The notes: generated from the sequence alone by a model not told the origin. 64,000 nt of DNA from Plut-88900 sp963668115 (GCA_963668115.1 OY764147.1:1674001-1738000), one strand, 5' to 3'; positions 8,363 through 16,052 are shown, counted from the first letter of the stretch. Numbers and translations: made by a program.

Positions 8363-9406
8363 ATGCGACTCCGTAAACTCTCAGATGGGCTAAAGGCCGC
8401 GTACCGCGGGTCGGATGTGCACCGACGCGTTGAGCACTTCGATGGATGGATGAACAGGGCCAACGGAAAAGATGCCGACCCGGCCGGCTACGACCACACC
8501 GAAACCGTCAGGGAATACTACGACCTGTGCAACGAGTTCATGGTGTTCGGTTGGGGCGAGTCCCTTCACTTTGCACCCCTGACTCCCGGAGAGAGCCTGG
8601 AGGAATCCAAGGTCCGGCACCAGCGGCTGATGATCTCCAAGCTGGAACTGGGCGAGGGCATGACGGTGATCGATGTCGGTTGCGGGATTGGGGGACCCAT
8701 GCGCCGGGTGGTCAGGGAGGCCGGGGTGAAGGTTGTGGGGGTCAATAGAAGTGAAGTGCAGCTGGAGAAGGCCAGGTCATTGAATCAAGAGGCGGGGCTC
8801 GACCACATGGTTGATTACCTCCTGTGCAGTTTCATGAACATGGACACCGTCGCGGACGATACGTTCGATCGGGGCTATGCGATTGAATCCACGTGCCATG
8901 CCCCGGACAAGGCGGGCGCCTTTGCCGAAATCTACCGGGTGCTGAAACCCGGCGCCCTCTTCTGGGGCCAGGAAATGTGCATGACGGACAGGTTCAACCC
9001 AGAAGACAACCGGCACCAGGCCATCAAAAGGGAACTTATGCGTGGCATCGCGCTCAAGGACATTGCCACAATGGGCGAGGTGAACCGGGCCCTGGAATCG
9101 GCGGGGTTTGAAGTCATCGAGGGGAAGGATCGGGCTGTCGAGGGGAGCGGTCCGATCACGCCGTGGTATAAGCCTATGGAGTCGGGGGGAGGGCAACAGA
9201 CGCGGCTTGAAGCATTGCGCAGGATTCCCCTGGGCCGAAAGGCGTTCATCGCAATGTCCGGCCTCGCCGAAAAGCTGGGGATATTCCCGAAGGGATCAGC
9301 GGGTGTCGTCACGTTGCTGGACCGCACCGCCAAAGCCTATGTAGCGGGCGGCAAAGCAGGGCTATTCACGCCCTTGTACTGTTTCCTGGCACGCAAACCC
9401 CTTTAG
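8363..9406 (+). CDS. Sterol C-24 methyltransferase homologue (Erg6/SMT family)
   Basis: A 347-residue SAM-dependent methyltransferase showing all the blocks typical of sterol 24-C-methyltransferase, in order: FGWGESLHFAP (residues 62-72, the aromatic sterol-binding block); VIDVGCGIGGPMR (102-114, SAM site); YAIESTCHAPDK (172-183); a QEMCMTD block near 203-209; and ITPWYKP (265-271). The C-terminus LYCFLARKP also resembles SMT ends. The usual reaction adds a methyl group to the C-24 double bond of a sterol side chain. SMT-like proteins are known in a few uncultured bacteria. No squalene monooxygenase or oxidosqualene cyclase is in this window, so the substrate might be synthesised elsewhere in the genome or taken up. 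A related C-methyltransferase acting on another isoprenoid cannot be excluded, but the full motif set makes SMT the best call. Confidence 0.82.
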   Translation: MRLRKLSDGLKAAYRGSDVHRRVEHFDGWMNRANGKDADPAGYDHTETVREYYDLCNEFMVFGWGESLHFAPLTPGESLEESKVRHQRLMISKLELGEGMTVIDVGCGIGGPMRRVVREAGVKVVGVNRSEVQLEKARSLNQEAGLDHMVDYLLCSFMNMDTVADDTFDRGYAIESTCHAPDKAGAFAEIYRVLKPGALFWGQEMCMTDRFNPEDNRHQAIKRELMRGIALKDIATMGEVNRALESAGFEVIEGKDRAVEGSGPITPWYKPMESGGGQQTRLEALRRIPLGRKAFIAMSGLAEKLGIFPKGSAGVVTLLDRTAKAYVAGGKAGLFTPLYCFLARKPL

Positions 9407-9450
9407 CGCTTCCACGCCCCCTATCCCGGCCAGTCCTTTACCGCGTTGCG

Positions 9451-11475
9451 TTACGTTTTGATCTCTCGCCGCTGCTCCGCGATGAGGAACTTCAGCTTCT
9501 TGCTCGGCTTCATGGAGGGAATGGGGTTGAACGTGAGCTTGAAGTTTTCCGGTGACACCTTGAGGTTGAAGTAGTGGGCCACCATCAGCACGTTTACGGC
9601 AAGCTGAAGGTCCATCCACCGGGACCCGAGGCACTTGTGCGTGCCCAGCCCGTACGGCGCATACCCGGGACTCAGGTGCTCGTTGCGGGGAGGGAGATAA
9701 CGGTCTATATCGAACTTGAAGGGGTCGGGGAAGACATCCTCCATGAAATGTGCGGCCGTCTGAGCGATAACGACCTTTGAACCCACCGGCACCTGGTAGT
9801 CTTCGACCACGCACGCGTTCATCACGTGCCGCATGGACATGGGTACGATGGGATACATGCGCAGGCATTCCATCAGGAAACGGTGGGTGACGTCGATTGA
9901 GGAGGGGTTAAAGTCATCGGGTCCCGGGTCTCCGCCATCGAACAGGGCGTCGGCTTCGGCTTGGATTTTTGCGTACAACTCGGGCTGCGAAGCCATGGCA
10001 TACAGGGCAAAGCTGAACCCGTCGCCAAGGTATGCGCTGGCCACCAGGGCCACAGTGAAATTGAACCGGAGGTTGGACTCGGGCACGAACTGGGGATCGC
10101 TGGCATGGAGGCTCAGATAGTCGTCCACCAGGTTTCGGTGTTGTCCGGCCCGCTGGGCGGGGGTATGCACGCTCTGGATGCGTTCAAGCAAGGTTTGGAT
10201 TTTTTTCGCTCGGCGCTTCATCCCCGGGGTTTTCAGCATGAATTTGGGCATAATTTTAAGGATGTGAACGGCCAGGGCCCGTTCTTTGAACTTCAACAAG
10301 TCGTCGATGAGGTCATGGGTGTCAACGCCGACCATGAGGGGAGAGATTTGAGCGTTTATCATGTGCCGGCTCATGCTGGTTGCGGGATAGGAGTCCCCAA
10401 CCTTCCACTGGGTCATGTGCTTACGTGCATAGCCGTATAGGTCGTCCAGCTGATCCGATAGTCTTTTGCGGGAATAGGCGGCGGACAAGGACTTGCGGAG
10501 CCTGAAATGGTCCGCACCGTCAAGGGCGGGCAGCACCCCGGCAGCGCCATAGACTTTCTCAAGACCCTCAAAATAGTCTCTGGCCCTCAGGTACATGCGA
10601 CCTCGCCGGTGCACCCATTCGTTTGTCTCGGGGCCGGCCAGGAAGATCATGGGCTTGGAAAAGGGAGGACGGATCTCGAACACCGGGCCATATTCTTCCG
10701 CGATGTCCGTAAAGAGCGCCGGTATGTTTCCCTTGCGAAGGTGGGGATTGAACAGCATTTTGCGCAGGGGCACCCTCGGAATTGTCTTGGTGAGGGCGGA
10801 CCGTTGGAGCAGGGGGCCGGCCAGGTTGTTGGATACGGCGGCGGCTATGGACCGGCCAATCACATCTATGTTGCATATGAACGCGATCCGTTTCTCCGCA
10901 TCCTCATCAAGCTGAAACATGAAACGAAAGACATCGCATGTGTTGATTAGCGAAATAATGATGGCGTCTTTGGGGTCGGGGGTCTCGTTTTCGAATATAG
11001 CCCTGTTAATTCGCGCCTTAACGAATTTCTCTCCGGCGCTTTCCCGGAAGCCATCGGACTGTTCCGTCCGCCATACATTGCGAGACAGCGTCCAGAATTC
11101 ACCGTCGTGGTGTTCCAGGATCTTGAGGTGAGTCAAGCGGTCCAGCGTCATGTCAATGATGGATTCCGCCTTTGGCGCAAGCCTTTCGATCCAGTACTGA
11201 GCGTTGCGTTGGGACGGCTCGCTTGCGATTTCTTTCAGGATAGGGTCCAGGACGGGCATGCCCGTTTCCGTATCACTGACCAGGAAGAGGGAGTCCTGGT
11301 CCGTGTCGATTCGGAATTTGAGGGAAAGGTCCGCGAGTACGGCTCCGGTGATGGCACAATTCAAGTTCCAGCCGGGCACCTGGTGGAAATAGCCGCTCTC
11401 TTCGTTGAGGAGCATGATAATGAGCTCCTCGGTCAAACTTAGAGTCGCGGATTGCGTGCGCTCTGCCAGGGTCAT
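9451..11475 (-). CDS. GPP34 (GOLPH3/Vps74-like) - cytochrome P450 fusion
   Basis: A 674-residue two-domain protein. Residues about 10-220 match the GPP34 pattern: LSLTEELIIMLLNEESG, GAVLADLSL, a TGMPVLDPIL turn, and a helical end near KARINRAIF...PDPKDAIIISL. In eukaryotes this fold binds PI4P and glycosyltransferases; bacterial versions are poorly understood. Residues about 240-665 are a complete P450: ADHFRLRKSLSAAYS in helix C, E536-C-L-R539 (ExxR), and the haem loop YGLGTHKCLG with ligand C615 (Tyr replaces the usual Phe). The I helix reads ALVASAYLGDGFSFALY, so the normal acid-Thr pair is missing. No membrane anchor is seen; GPP34 might supply membrane or lipid targeting. The gene converges on the SMT gene 44 bp away. 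I do not recognise this fusion from known families. Confidence 0.8.
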   Translation of the reverse strand: MTLAERTQSATLSLTEELIIMLLNEESGYFHQVPGWNLNCAITGAVLADLSLKFRIDTDQDSLFLVSDTETGMPVLDPILKEIASEPSQRNAQYWIERLAPKAESIIDMTLDRLTHLKILEHHDGEFWTLSRNVWRTEQSDGFRESAGEKFVKARINRAIFENETPDPKDAIIISLINTCDVFRFMFQLDEDAEKRIAFICNIDVIGRSIAAAVSNNLAGPLLQRSALTKTIPRVPLRKMLFNPHLRKGNIPALFTDIAEEYGPVFEIRPPFSKPMIFLAGPETNEWVHRRGRMYLRARDYFEGLEKVYGAAGVLPALDGADHFRLRKSLSAAYSRKRLSDQLDDLYGYARKHMTQWKVGDSYPATSMSRHMINAQISPLMVGVDTHDLIDDLLKFKERALAVHILKIMPKFMLKTPGMKRRAKKIQTLLERIQSVHTPAQRAGQHRNLVDDYLSLHASDPQFVPESNLRFNFTVALVASAYLGDGFSFALYAMASQPELYAKIQAEADALFDGGDPGPDDFNPSSIDVTHRFLMECLRMYPIVPMSMRHVMNACVVEDYQVPVGSKVVIAQTAAHFMEDVFPDPFKFDIDRYLPPRNEHLSPGYAPYGLGTHKCLGSRWMDLQLAVNVLMVAHYFNLKVSPENFKLTFNPIPSMKPSKKLKFLIAEQRREIKT

Positions 11476-11540
11476 CGGTCCGTTCCTCCGGGCATCAACT
11501 CGATACCGCAGCCGACATTAAAGTCGGTCTCAACAATTTA

Positions 11541-11569
11541 AGTATACATCTCCACTACGGAGAGGACAA
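11541..11569 (-). promoter_or_regulatory. Candidate promoter of the GPP34-P450 gene
   Basis: Read on the minus strand: TTGTCC, a 17-bp spacer, TATACT. It lies about 70 bp upstream of the start at 11475 in the divergent gap shared with the gamma-glutamyltransferase gene. The -10 is strong and the -35 partial. Confidence 0.5.
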
Positions 11570-11740
11570 AAGCAGGCTATTGAAGAGGGCAAATGATACG
11601 CTCTCTTTGTAAGGGGTCAAGCGGATTGAGGCAATCTACTGCCTGCTCGATCCATCGGCGGAGGAAGGCCAGCATAGACCGTGGGAAGGGGTGTCATCCG
11701 CTATAATCCTCTTCAACGCTAGCTCCCCGGAGGCCAAGAT

Positions 11741-13456
11741 ATGCCAAGTTCTCCTCACGGCGTCCAGTTCGAATCGCACAGGCCCGACATCATGGGTCGG
11801 AACGGGATGGTCTCCTCGGGGCATCCGTTGGCATCGCAGGCGGGCATTTCTATCCTGCAGCAGGGCGGGAACGCCGTGGATGCGGCGATAGCGGTGGCTG
11901 CGGCGGTGAACGTGGTGGAGCCGCAGATGTCGGGGATCGGGGGGGACGGGTTCATCATGGTCTACCGTCGGGACCTGGGGAAGATAGAGGTGGCGAACGG
12001 GACGGGCCCCGCGCCCCTGGCGACGACCCGGGAGCGGTATGCGGACACGGGCATTCCGGAAAAGGGACTTCTCTCGGTCTCAGTGCCGGGGCTGTTAGAC
12101 GCATGGCTGGCAGCGCACGAAAAGTATGGGACGCTGCCGTTGTCGGAGGTTTTTGCCCCGGCAGTTGGGATGGCACGGGATGGGTTTCCGGTGAGCAGGA
12201 AGCTTGCGAAGGACATAGCCGAGGACACATTCCTGTGTAGTCACGCGGTCTCAGGGGAGATATTTGCGCCGGGGGGTCGGGCCCTGGGGGCGGGGGAGAG
12301 CCTGTACCAGAGAGACCTGGCGGATACGTTCGATCTGATAGCGTCGGGCGGGGCCGACGTGTTTTACAGGGGAGAAATAGCCGAGGCGATAGTCCGCTAC
12401 CACCGGCTCAATGGCGGACTGCTTTCATTGGAGGACTTGGGGCGGTTCCATGGGGAGTGGCAGGACCCGATATCGACGACGTACCACGGACACACGGTAT
12501 TCGAGGCGCCGCCGAACTCCAGCGGGCATGTGCTATTGCAGGAACTGAACATCATCGAGCAGATAGACATCCGGGGCCTCGGGTGCAATACGCCGGAGGC
12601 CGTACACGTGATGGTAGAAGCGAAGAAGCTGGCCTTTGCGGACAGGGAAGCGTTTGTAGCCGATCCCGACTACCTGGACATTCCTATGGACGGGCTTCTT
12701 TCCAAGATGTATGCGTGGGAAAGGGCATCGCTCATCGACAGGCAGAGGGTGAACAGGGATGTCGGGCCGGGGAATCCCTACCTGTACCAGGATGGGCCGA
12801 CGACGGAGAGTCAGGTGGTGAGACGGGGCTCGGTGGGGGACAAGGGAGGGGACACGACTTGCTTTGCGGTAGTTGACAGGTGGGGAAATGCGGTGAGCCA
12901 ACTTCAGAGCCAGCAAAGCGCCTTCGGGTCCGGAGTCGTCGTGGACGGAACGGGGATACTGCTCAACAACCGGATGACGTACTGGCACCTGGACCCCGAC
13001 CACATCAACTGCCTGAGGCCCGGGCGTCGGGTGAGACATACGATGAATCCGGTGATGGTGTTCGAAGGAGAGGAGGATGCGGCAATCAACGGCGAGTTGG
13101 CACTGGTCTGCGGGACCCCGGGCGCCGACACCCAGGTCCAGACCAACATGCAGGTGATCACCCACGTGCTGGATTTCGGGATGAACGTATCGGAAGCCGT
13201 GGAGGCGCCGAGATGGAGGCACCTGCAGAACCGGACGGAGTCGACGGAGCCAAGGGAGTTTGAAGACCGGTTGCAGTTGGAGGGGAGATTTTCGGAAGAG
13301 GCTAGATCATCGTTGGAGGGGAAGGGGCACGATCTGGAGATCTTGCCGGACTGGGGTGCATCGGGGAGCGAGGTGATGATACGCCGGGACGCGAGGACCG
13401 GGGCGCTGTTCGGGGCGGCGGACCCGCGTCGGGACGGATACGCTATCGGCTGGTAG
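11741..13456 (+). CDS. ggt: Gamma-glutamyltransferase family protein
   Basis: A 571-residue Ntn-hydrolase. Conserved blocks are GGNAVDAAIAVAAAVNVVEPQMSGIGGDGF near residues 42-71 and GGDTTCFAVVDRWGNAVS near 369-386; T372 is the predicted autocatalytic cleavage site and N-terminal nucleophile of the small subunit. Members cleave or transfer gamma-glutamyl groups from glutathione, or hydrolyse related amides. No Sec signal is visible at the N-terminus, so it is probably cytoplasmic, unlike the periplasmic E. coli enzyme. The start ATG at 11741 follows GGAGG at good spacing, and a TATAAT lies at 11702-11707. The 3' end overlaps the convergent folD gene by 14 bp. The substrate is not determined; some relatives are cephalosporin acylases. 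Confidence 0.88.
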   Translation: MPSSPHGVQFESHRPDIMGRNGMVSSGHPLASQAGISILQQGGNAVDAAIAVAAAVNVVEPQMSGIGGDGFIMVYRRDLGKIEVANGTGPAPLATTRERYADTGIPEKGLLSVSVPGLLDAWLAAHEKYGTLPLSEVFAPAVGMARDGFPVSRKLAKDIAEDTFLCSHAVSGEIFAPGGRALGAGESLYQRDLADTFDLIASGGADVFYRGEIAEAIVRYHRLNGGLLSLEDLGRFHGEWQDPISTTYHGHTVFEAPPNSSGHVLLQELNIIEQIDIRGLGCNTPEAVHVMVEAKKLAFADREAFVADPDYLDIPMDGLLSKMYAWERASLIDRQRVNRDVGPGNPYLYQDGPTTESQVVRRGSVGDKGGDTTCFAVVDRWGNAVSQLQSQQSAFGSGVVVDGTGILLNNRMTYWHLDPDHINCLRPGRRVRHTMNPVMVFEGEEDAAINGELALVCGTPGADTQVQTNMQVITHVLDFGMNVSEAVEAPRWRHLQNRTESTEPREFEDRLQLEGRFSEEARSSLEGKGHDLEILPDWGASGSEVMIRRDARTGALFGAADPRRDGYAIGW

Positions 13457-14426
13457 GGTCCCTGTGAGTCAGGTAGGTGTGGGCGGTGTCGTACCTGGGG
13501 TTGATGTGCATGTAGTCCTCGATCCTGAAGGCGGGCAGCACGGGGTTGGCGGAGAGCCTGGCGGCCTTCAAGGTGTTGACCATGAGCATGGCCACAGTCA
13601 TCACGCCCACTCCACCCGGCACCGGCGTAATGGCCTGGGCCTTCTCCTTGACTGAATCGAAGTCCACGTCGCCTACCAGCTTGTAGCCCGATTTCCTGGT
13701 CGGGTCCGGGATGGAGTGGATTCCCACATCGACTACCACGACGCCCTTGCTGACCATATCTCCGGTAATGCCCTGGGGGTTGCCCGTAGCTACGACCAGG
13801 ATGTCGGCCATGCGGGTGATGCTGGGGACGTCCCGGGTCCCGAGGTGGCAGATGGTGACGGTGGCGTTGGCCCAGGGTTTCTCCTGGAGCAGCAAGGCGG
13901 CCAGGGGTCGACCCACTATCAGGCTCCCTCCGACGACGACCACATGCTTACCTTCCGGGTGATGGCCTACAGAGACGAGCATCCGGTGAATTCCGGCCGG
14001 GGTGCAGGGAACGAATCGGGGCTCACCGGCGAGGAGCCAGCCCACGTCAAGGGGGTGCAGGCCCTCGATGTCCTTCAAGGGATCTACGGCGTTGATGACA
14101 TTGAGCATGTCAATGCCACGGGGCACGGGAAACTGGATGAGGATGCCGTGGAATCGGTCGTCGTGGTTGAGGCGTTCGATGAAGTCCAGGAGGTCGGGCT
14201 CGGAGGTGCCGGCGGGGAGCTTGAAGGTCTGGGAGTAGATGCCCGACTCTTCCGCGGCCCTCTCCTTGGCTGCGACATACTTGGCGGAGGCGGGGTCATC
14301 GGAGACCAGAACCACGGCGAGGCCGGGTACGACACCCGTCTTGGACTTGAGCTCCTGGACGCCATACTTGACGCCCAGCCGGACGTTATCGGCGATCCGG
14401 CGTCCATCGATTATCACGGCGCTCAT
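13443..14426 (-). CDS. folD: FolD-like methylenetetrahydrofolate dehydrogenase/cyclohydrolase
   Basis: A 327-residue cytoplasmic protein that interconverts 5,10-methylene- and 10-formyl-tetrahydrofolate in canonical members. Y50 and K54 (KYVAAKERAAEESG) and Q98 align with E. coli FolD numbering, and TPVPGGVGVMTVAML is intact. Three motifs differ: the DVDG motif is DIEG, placing Glu at the catalytic Asp121 position; QLPLP is QFPVP; and GRSNIVGKP is GGSLIVGRP. A C-terminal tail of about 35 residues extends past the family end and overlaps the convergent ggt gene. The frame is open far upstream, but MSAVIIDGRRIA at 14426 is the natural start, preceded by GGGAAGG. Either a divergent working FolD or a paralogue acting on another C1 carrier. 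Confidence 0.85.
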   Translation of the reverse strand: MSAVIIDGRRIADNVRLGVKYGVQELKSKTGVVPGLAVVLVSDDPASAKYVAAKERAAEESGIYSQTFKLPAGTSEPDLLDFIERLNHDDRFHGILIQFPVPRGIDMLNVINAVDPLKDIEGLHPLDVGWLLAGEPRFVPCTPAGIHRMLVSVGHHPEGKHVVVVGGSLIVGRPLAALLLQEKPWANATVTICHLGTRDVPSITRMADILVVATGNPQGITGDMVSKGVVVVDVGIHSIPDPTRKSGYKLVGDVDFDSVKEKAQAITPVPGGVGVMTVAMLMVNTLKAARLSANPVLPAFRIEDYMHINPRYDTAHTYLTHRDPTSR

Positions 14427-14874
14427 ATCTGTTTCACACGCCTTCCCACGATAGAGCGGGCCACGGGCACGGGACATGGGAGTCCCGTGCAACGCGAATG
14501 ATACTCCCCGCCGGCGATTCGTGCGAGTTGCTACACTCTTTTGGCAGGTTGTGACGCATCGAGGCTTTATTAAGTTGTGGAGTTTCGGGTTTTCGGTTTG
14601 TTTGTTGGGTTTTGGGTCGGCGATGGAGACGCACCTGGTGAGCCGGTGGTCCTTACCATGCGGTGCTCGGCTGTCTGGGCCTGGAGGTCCGCCGTGGGGC
14701 GGATTGCAGCCGGCCGCACCCTTCTGCTCGATGTGTGCTCCGGCTGTCCGGGCAGACAACCGGGCCTTGACCCCACTTCTGAATGCCCGCAGGCATGGTG
14801 GGGGCCAGTGATCGGGCGGTGGCCCCCTCAGACACCATGTGTTACGTGGGCCCCCCGAGGGTCTAGGCGGCCCA

Positions 14875-15032
14875 GCGACCCCTTGCTTGATTTGGTGTGG
14901 CGCAAGCACGCCGGCGGGCCGACCTCCGGGAGCTAGTCCCGGTCGGGGATAGCCGGCCCGCCACCCCTTCTTGATATAGCGCAAGTTCGCTACAGGCCGA
15001 CCTCCGAGACGGTCTCTCGGCGGGGGGTGGCC
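14875..15032 (-). ncRNA. Candidate structured RNA: two tandem hairpin modules
   Basis: Two modules (15032-14960, then 14953-14875 on the minus strand) share a design: a C-rich 5' edge; a long hairpin ending GGAGGTCGGCC; a short hairpin whose loop contains CTTG; then ATCAAG-AAGGGGT. The first hairpin stem is GAGA/TCTC in one copy and GGGA/TCCC in the other. The second is TAGCG/CGCTA against GGCG/CGCC. These are compensatory changes that keep pairing. They lie downstream of the minus-strand promoter at 15373-15401 and upstream of folD. I do not recognise the class. The strand is chosen from the promoter only. Confidence 0.4.
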
Positions 15033-15110
15033 AGTCTGCTTGGCTTCTATCCAGGGCGTCTATCCATCGCCTGGGGGGACAGGGGAATGTGATGGGACGG
15101 GACTGGGGTG

Positions 15111-15209
15111 GAGGAGATGGCGCCCCCGACGTCTCGGGGGTGACGCTTTTCGCTTGTGCCGCGGGCTTGCGCGGGGGCCTTTGGGATGGGCTAGGGCGTT
15201 GAGTCCTCC
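15111..15209 (-). repeat. Module copy A1 shared by both long non-coding regions
   Basis: On the minus strand it reads GACTCAACGCCC, then GCCCATCCCAA, GGCCC, GCGCA, GCCCGCGGCACAAGC, and ends GGCGCCATCTCCTC. The same ordered blocks recur at 15222-15298 and 54081-54156. This copy contains an extra GC-rich hairpin (CCCCGAGACGTCGGGG). Confidence 0.7.
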
Positions 15210-15221
15210 GGGCGTCGTGGA

Positions 15222-15298
15222 GAGGAGATGGCGACGTTCGCTTGTGCCGCGGGCCTGCGCTAGGGCCGTTGGGATGGGCTAGGGCGTTGAGTCTTCTC
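15222..15298 (-). repeat. Module copy A2 shared by both long non-coding regions
   Basis: Second copy of the module at 15111-15209, in direct orientation, separated from it by about 12 bp. It keeps GACTCAACGCCC, GCCCATCCCAA and GCCCGCGGCACAAGC and lies closest to the promoter at 15373-15401. Confidence 0.7.
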
Positions 15299-15372
15299 GG
15301 GCGCCGGGGTTGATTCCCCTGGGTCGTGTAGTTCCTCCTTAGATAACAAGAGTATTTGTTCGGACGCAGGAT

Positions 15373-15401
15373 ATGATAGCGCCGTTGCTCAGGCGTGTCA
15401 A
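15373..15401 (-). promoter_or_regulatory. Strong sigma-70 promoter, region A
   Basis: On the minus strand: TTGACA (15401-15396), a 17-bp spacer, TATCAT (15378-15373). It is identical in both hexamers and nearly identical in the spacer to the site at 54234-54262. Transcription would run through the repeated modules toward folD, whose start is about 950 bp away. Confidence 0.7.
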
Positions 15402-15482
15402 GCAAATGTGCGGGTTGGGGGGAATACACGACGGGTTGGCCGGTGTGGGCCGCCCTCCGCCCCGCCGCGCCCCGCGGGATGG

Positions 15483-15506
15483 ATTCCGGCTCTCGGCGGC
15501 CGGAAT
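15483..15506 (+). repeat. Hairpin repeat, 8-bp arms
   Basis: ATTCCGGC and GCCGGAAT flank an 8-nt loop, followed by GACGGGTTAAAGGG. A member of the dispersed ATTCCC...GGGAAT family, with longer arms than the others. Confidence 0.65.
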
Positions 15507-15604
15507 GACGGGTTAAAGGGTCGGGAATGGCGGGGAGGGGGGTGGAGTTAGGCAAGGGTGAGGGGTGGATTGCTAGGATGGAGGTGAGTGTTCCGGAGGG
15601 ATGG

Positions 15605-15624
15605 ATTCCCGACTACTCGGGAAT
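15605..15624 (+). repeat. dRS3-like hairpin repeat ATTCCC-N8-GGGAAT
   Basis: A perfect 20-bp inverted repeat with the 8-bp centre GACTACTC, followed by GACGGGTTAA. The geometry is that of neisserial dRS3 repeats. Related copies are at 15483, 19478, 29033, 54308 and 54409. Confidence 0.75.
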
Positions 15625-15782
15625 GACGGGTTAAGGGGGGTGGGGATGATGGGCTCGGCAAGGGTTGCCGCGCTATGGGATTCGGTACTCGATTGCGCTC
15701 CCCATTTCCCCGCCTGCGCGAGAATCCTATAATGTCAACCGGTAAATGAACGGGATTGAAGGGTTTAAGCCAAGAGGTTGCG

Positions 15783-16052
15783 ATGACAATTCGACGGCCC
15801 ATTGAGGATACGGCCCGATTGGGCAAGGAGATATACGAGCGGGATATACGGCACCAGGTTGAAGCCGACCACCGCGGAGATGTCGTCGCCATAGACGTGG
15901 ACAGCGGAAGCTGGGCCGTTGGAGGCAACGTGATTGACGCGACAGACAGCCTGCGGATGCGGCGCCCTGACGTTGTAGCTGTCTGGCTGCACCGCGTAGG
16001 ACACCGCGCGCTGTATCACTTTGGGGGCAATTCGCTTCGGAGAGCAAAGTGA
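15783..16052 (+). CDS. Small protein, partner of retropepsin-like gene
   Basis: An 89-residue soluble protein beginning MTIRRPIEDTARLG. The ATG at 15783 follows AAGAGG; a TATAAT at 15728-15733 could be its -10. The central part (HRGDVVAIDVDSGSWAVG) looks like a beta-rich segment, followed by a helix with ALYHFGGNSLRRAK at the end. It overlaps the next gene by 4 bp (GTGA), so the two are translationally coupled. I cannot assign a domain. Similar short upstream partners are common before clan AA aspartic protease genes in cyanobacteria and Chloroflexota; an antitoxin-like or adaptor role is only a guess. Confidence 0.7.
   Translation: MTIRRPIEDTARLGKEIYERDIRHQVEADHRGDVVAIDVDSGSWAVGGNVIDATDSLRMRRPDVVAVWLHRVGHRALYHFGGNSLRRAK

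Larger units (their letters stand above)
14427..15782. other. Long non-coding region A
   Basis: About 1.36 kb without a credible gene. Open frames here have low-complexity Pro/Arg/Ser composition and no homology I recognise. The region holds, from high to low coordinate, a strong minus-strand promoter (15373-15401), a conserved AAGGAGGAAC block near 15330-15340, two copies of a roughly 80-95 bp module (15111-15298), a GGCG-CGCC hairpin (15048-15074), two tandem folded modules (14875-15032), and a segment near 14580-14632 resembling 53785-53840. ATTCCC-type hairpin repeats lie at 15483-15624. Much of this is colinear with the region at 53.6-54.7 kb. It could be the long leader of folD or an independent RNA. 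Confidence 0.55.

Noticed and set aside
14875..15032. RNase P RNA, tmRNA, SRP RNA or a known folate riboswitch
   Set aside because: None of the conserved core sequences of these RNAs is present; the folD context alone is not evidence for a THF riboswitch.
15111..15298. CRISPR-like array
   Set aside because: Only two direct copies with one short gap, unequal lengths and no cas genes.
14863..15555. Minus-strand open frame of 230 codons in region A
   Set aside because: Pro/Arg/Ser-rich low-complexity composition, crosses the promoter and repeat modules, and no counterpart frame exists in region B.
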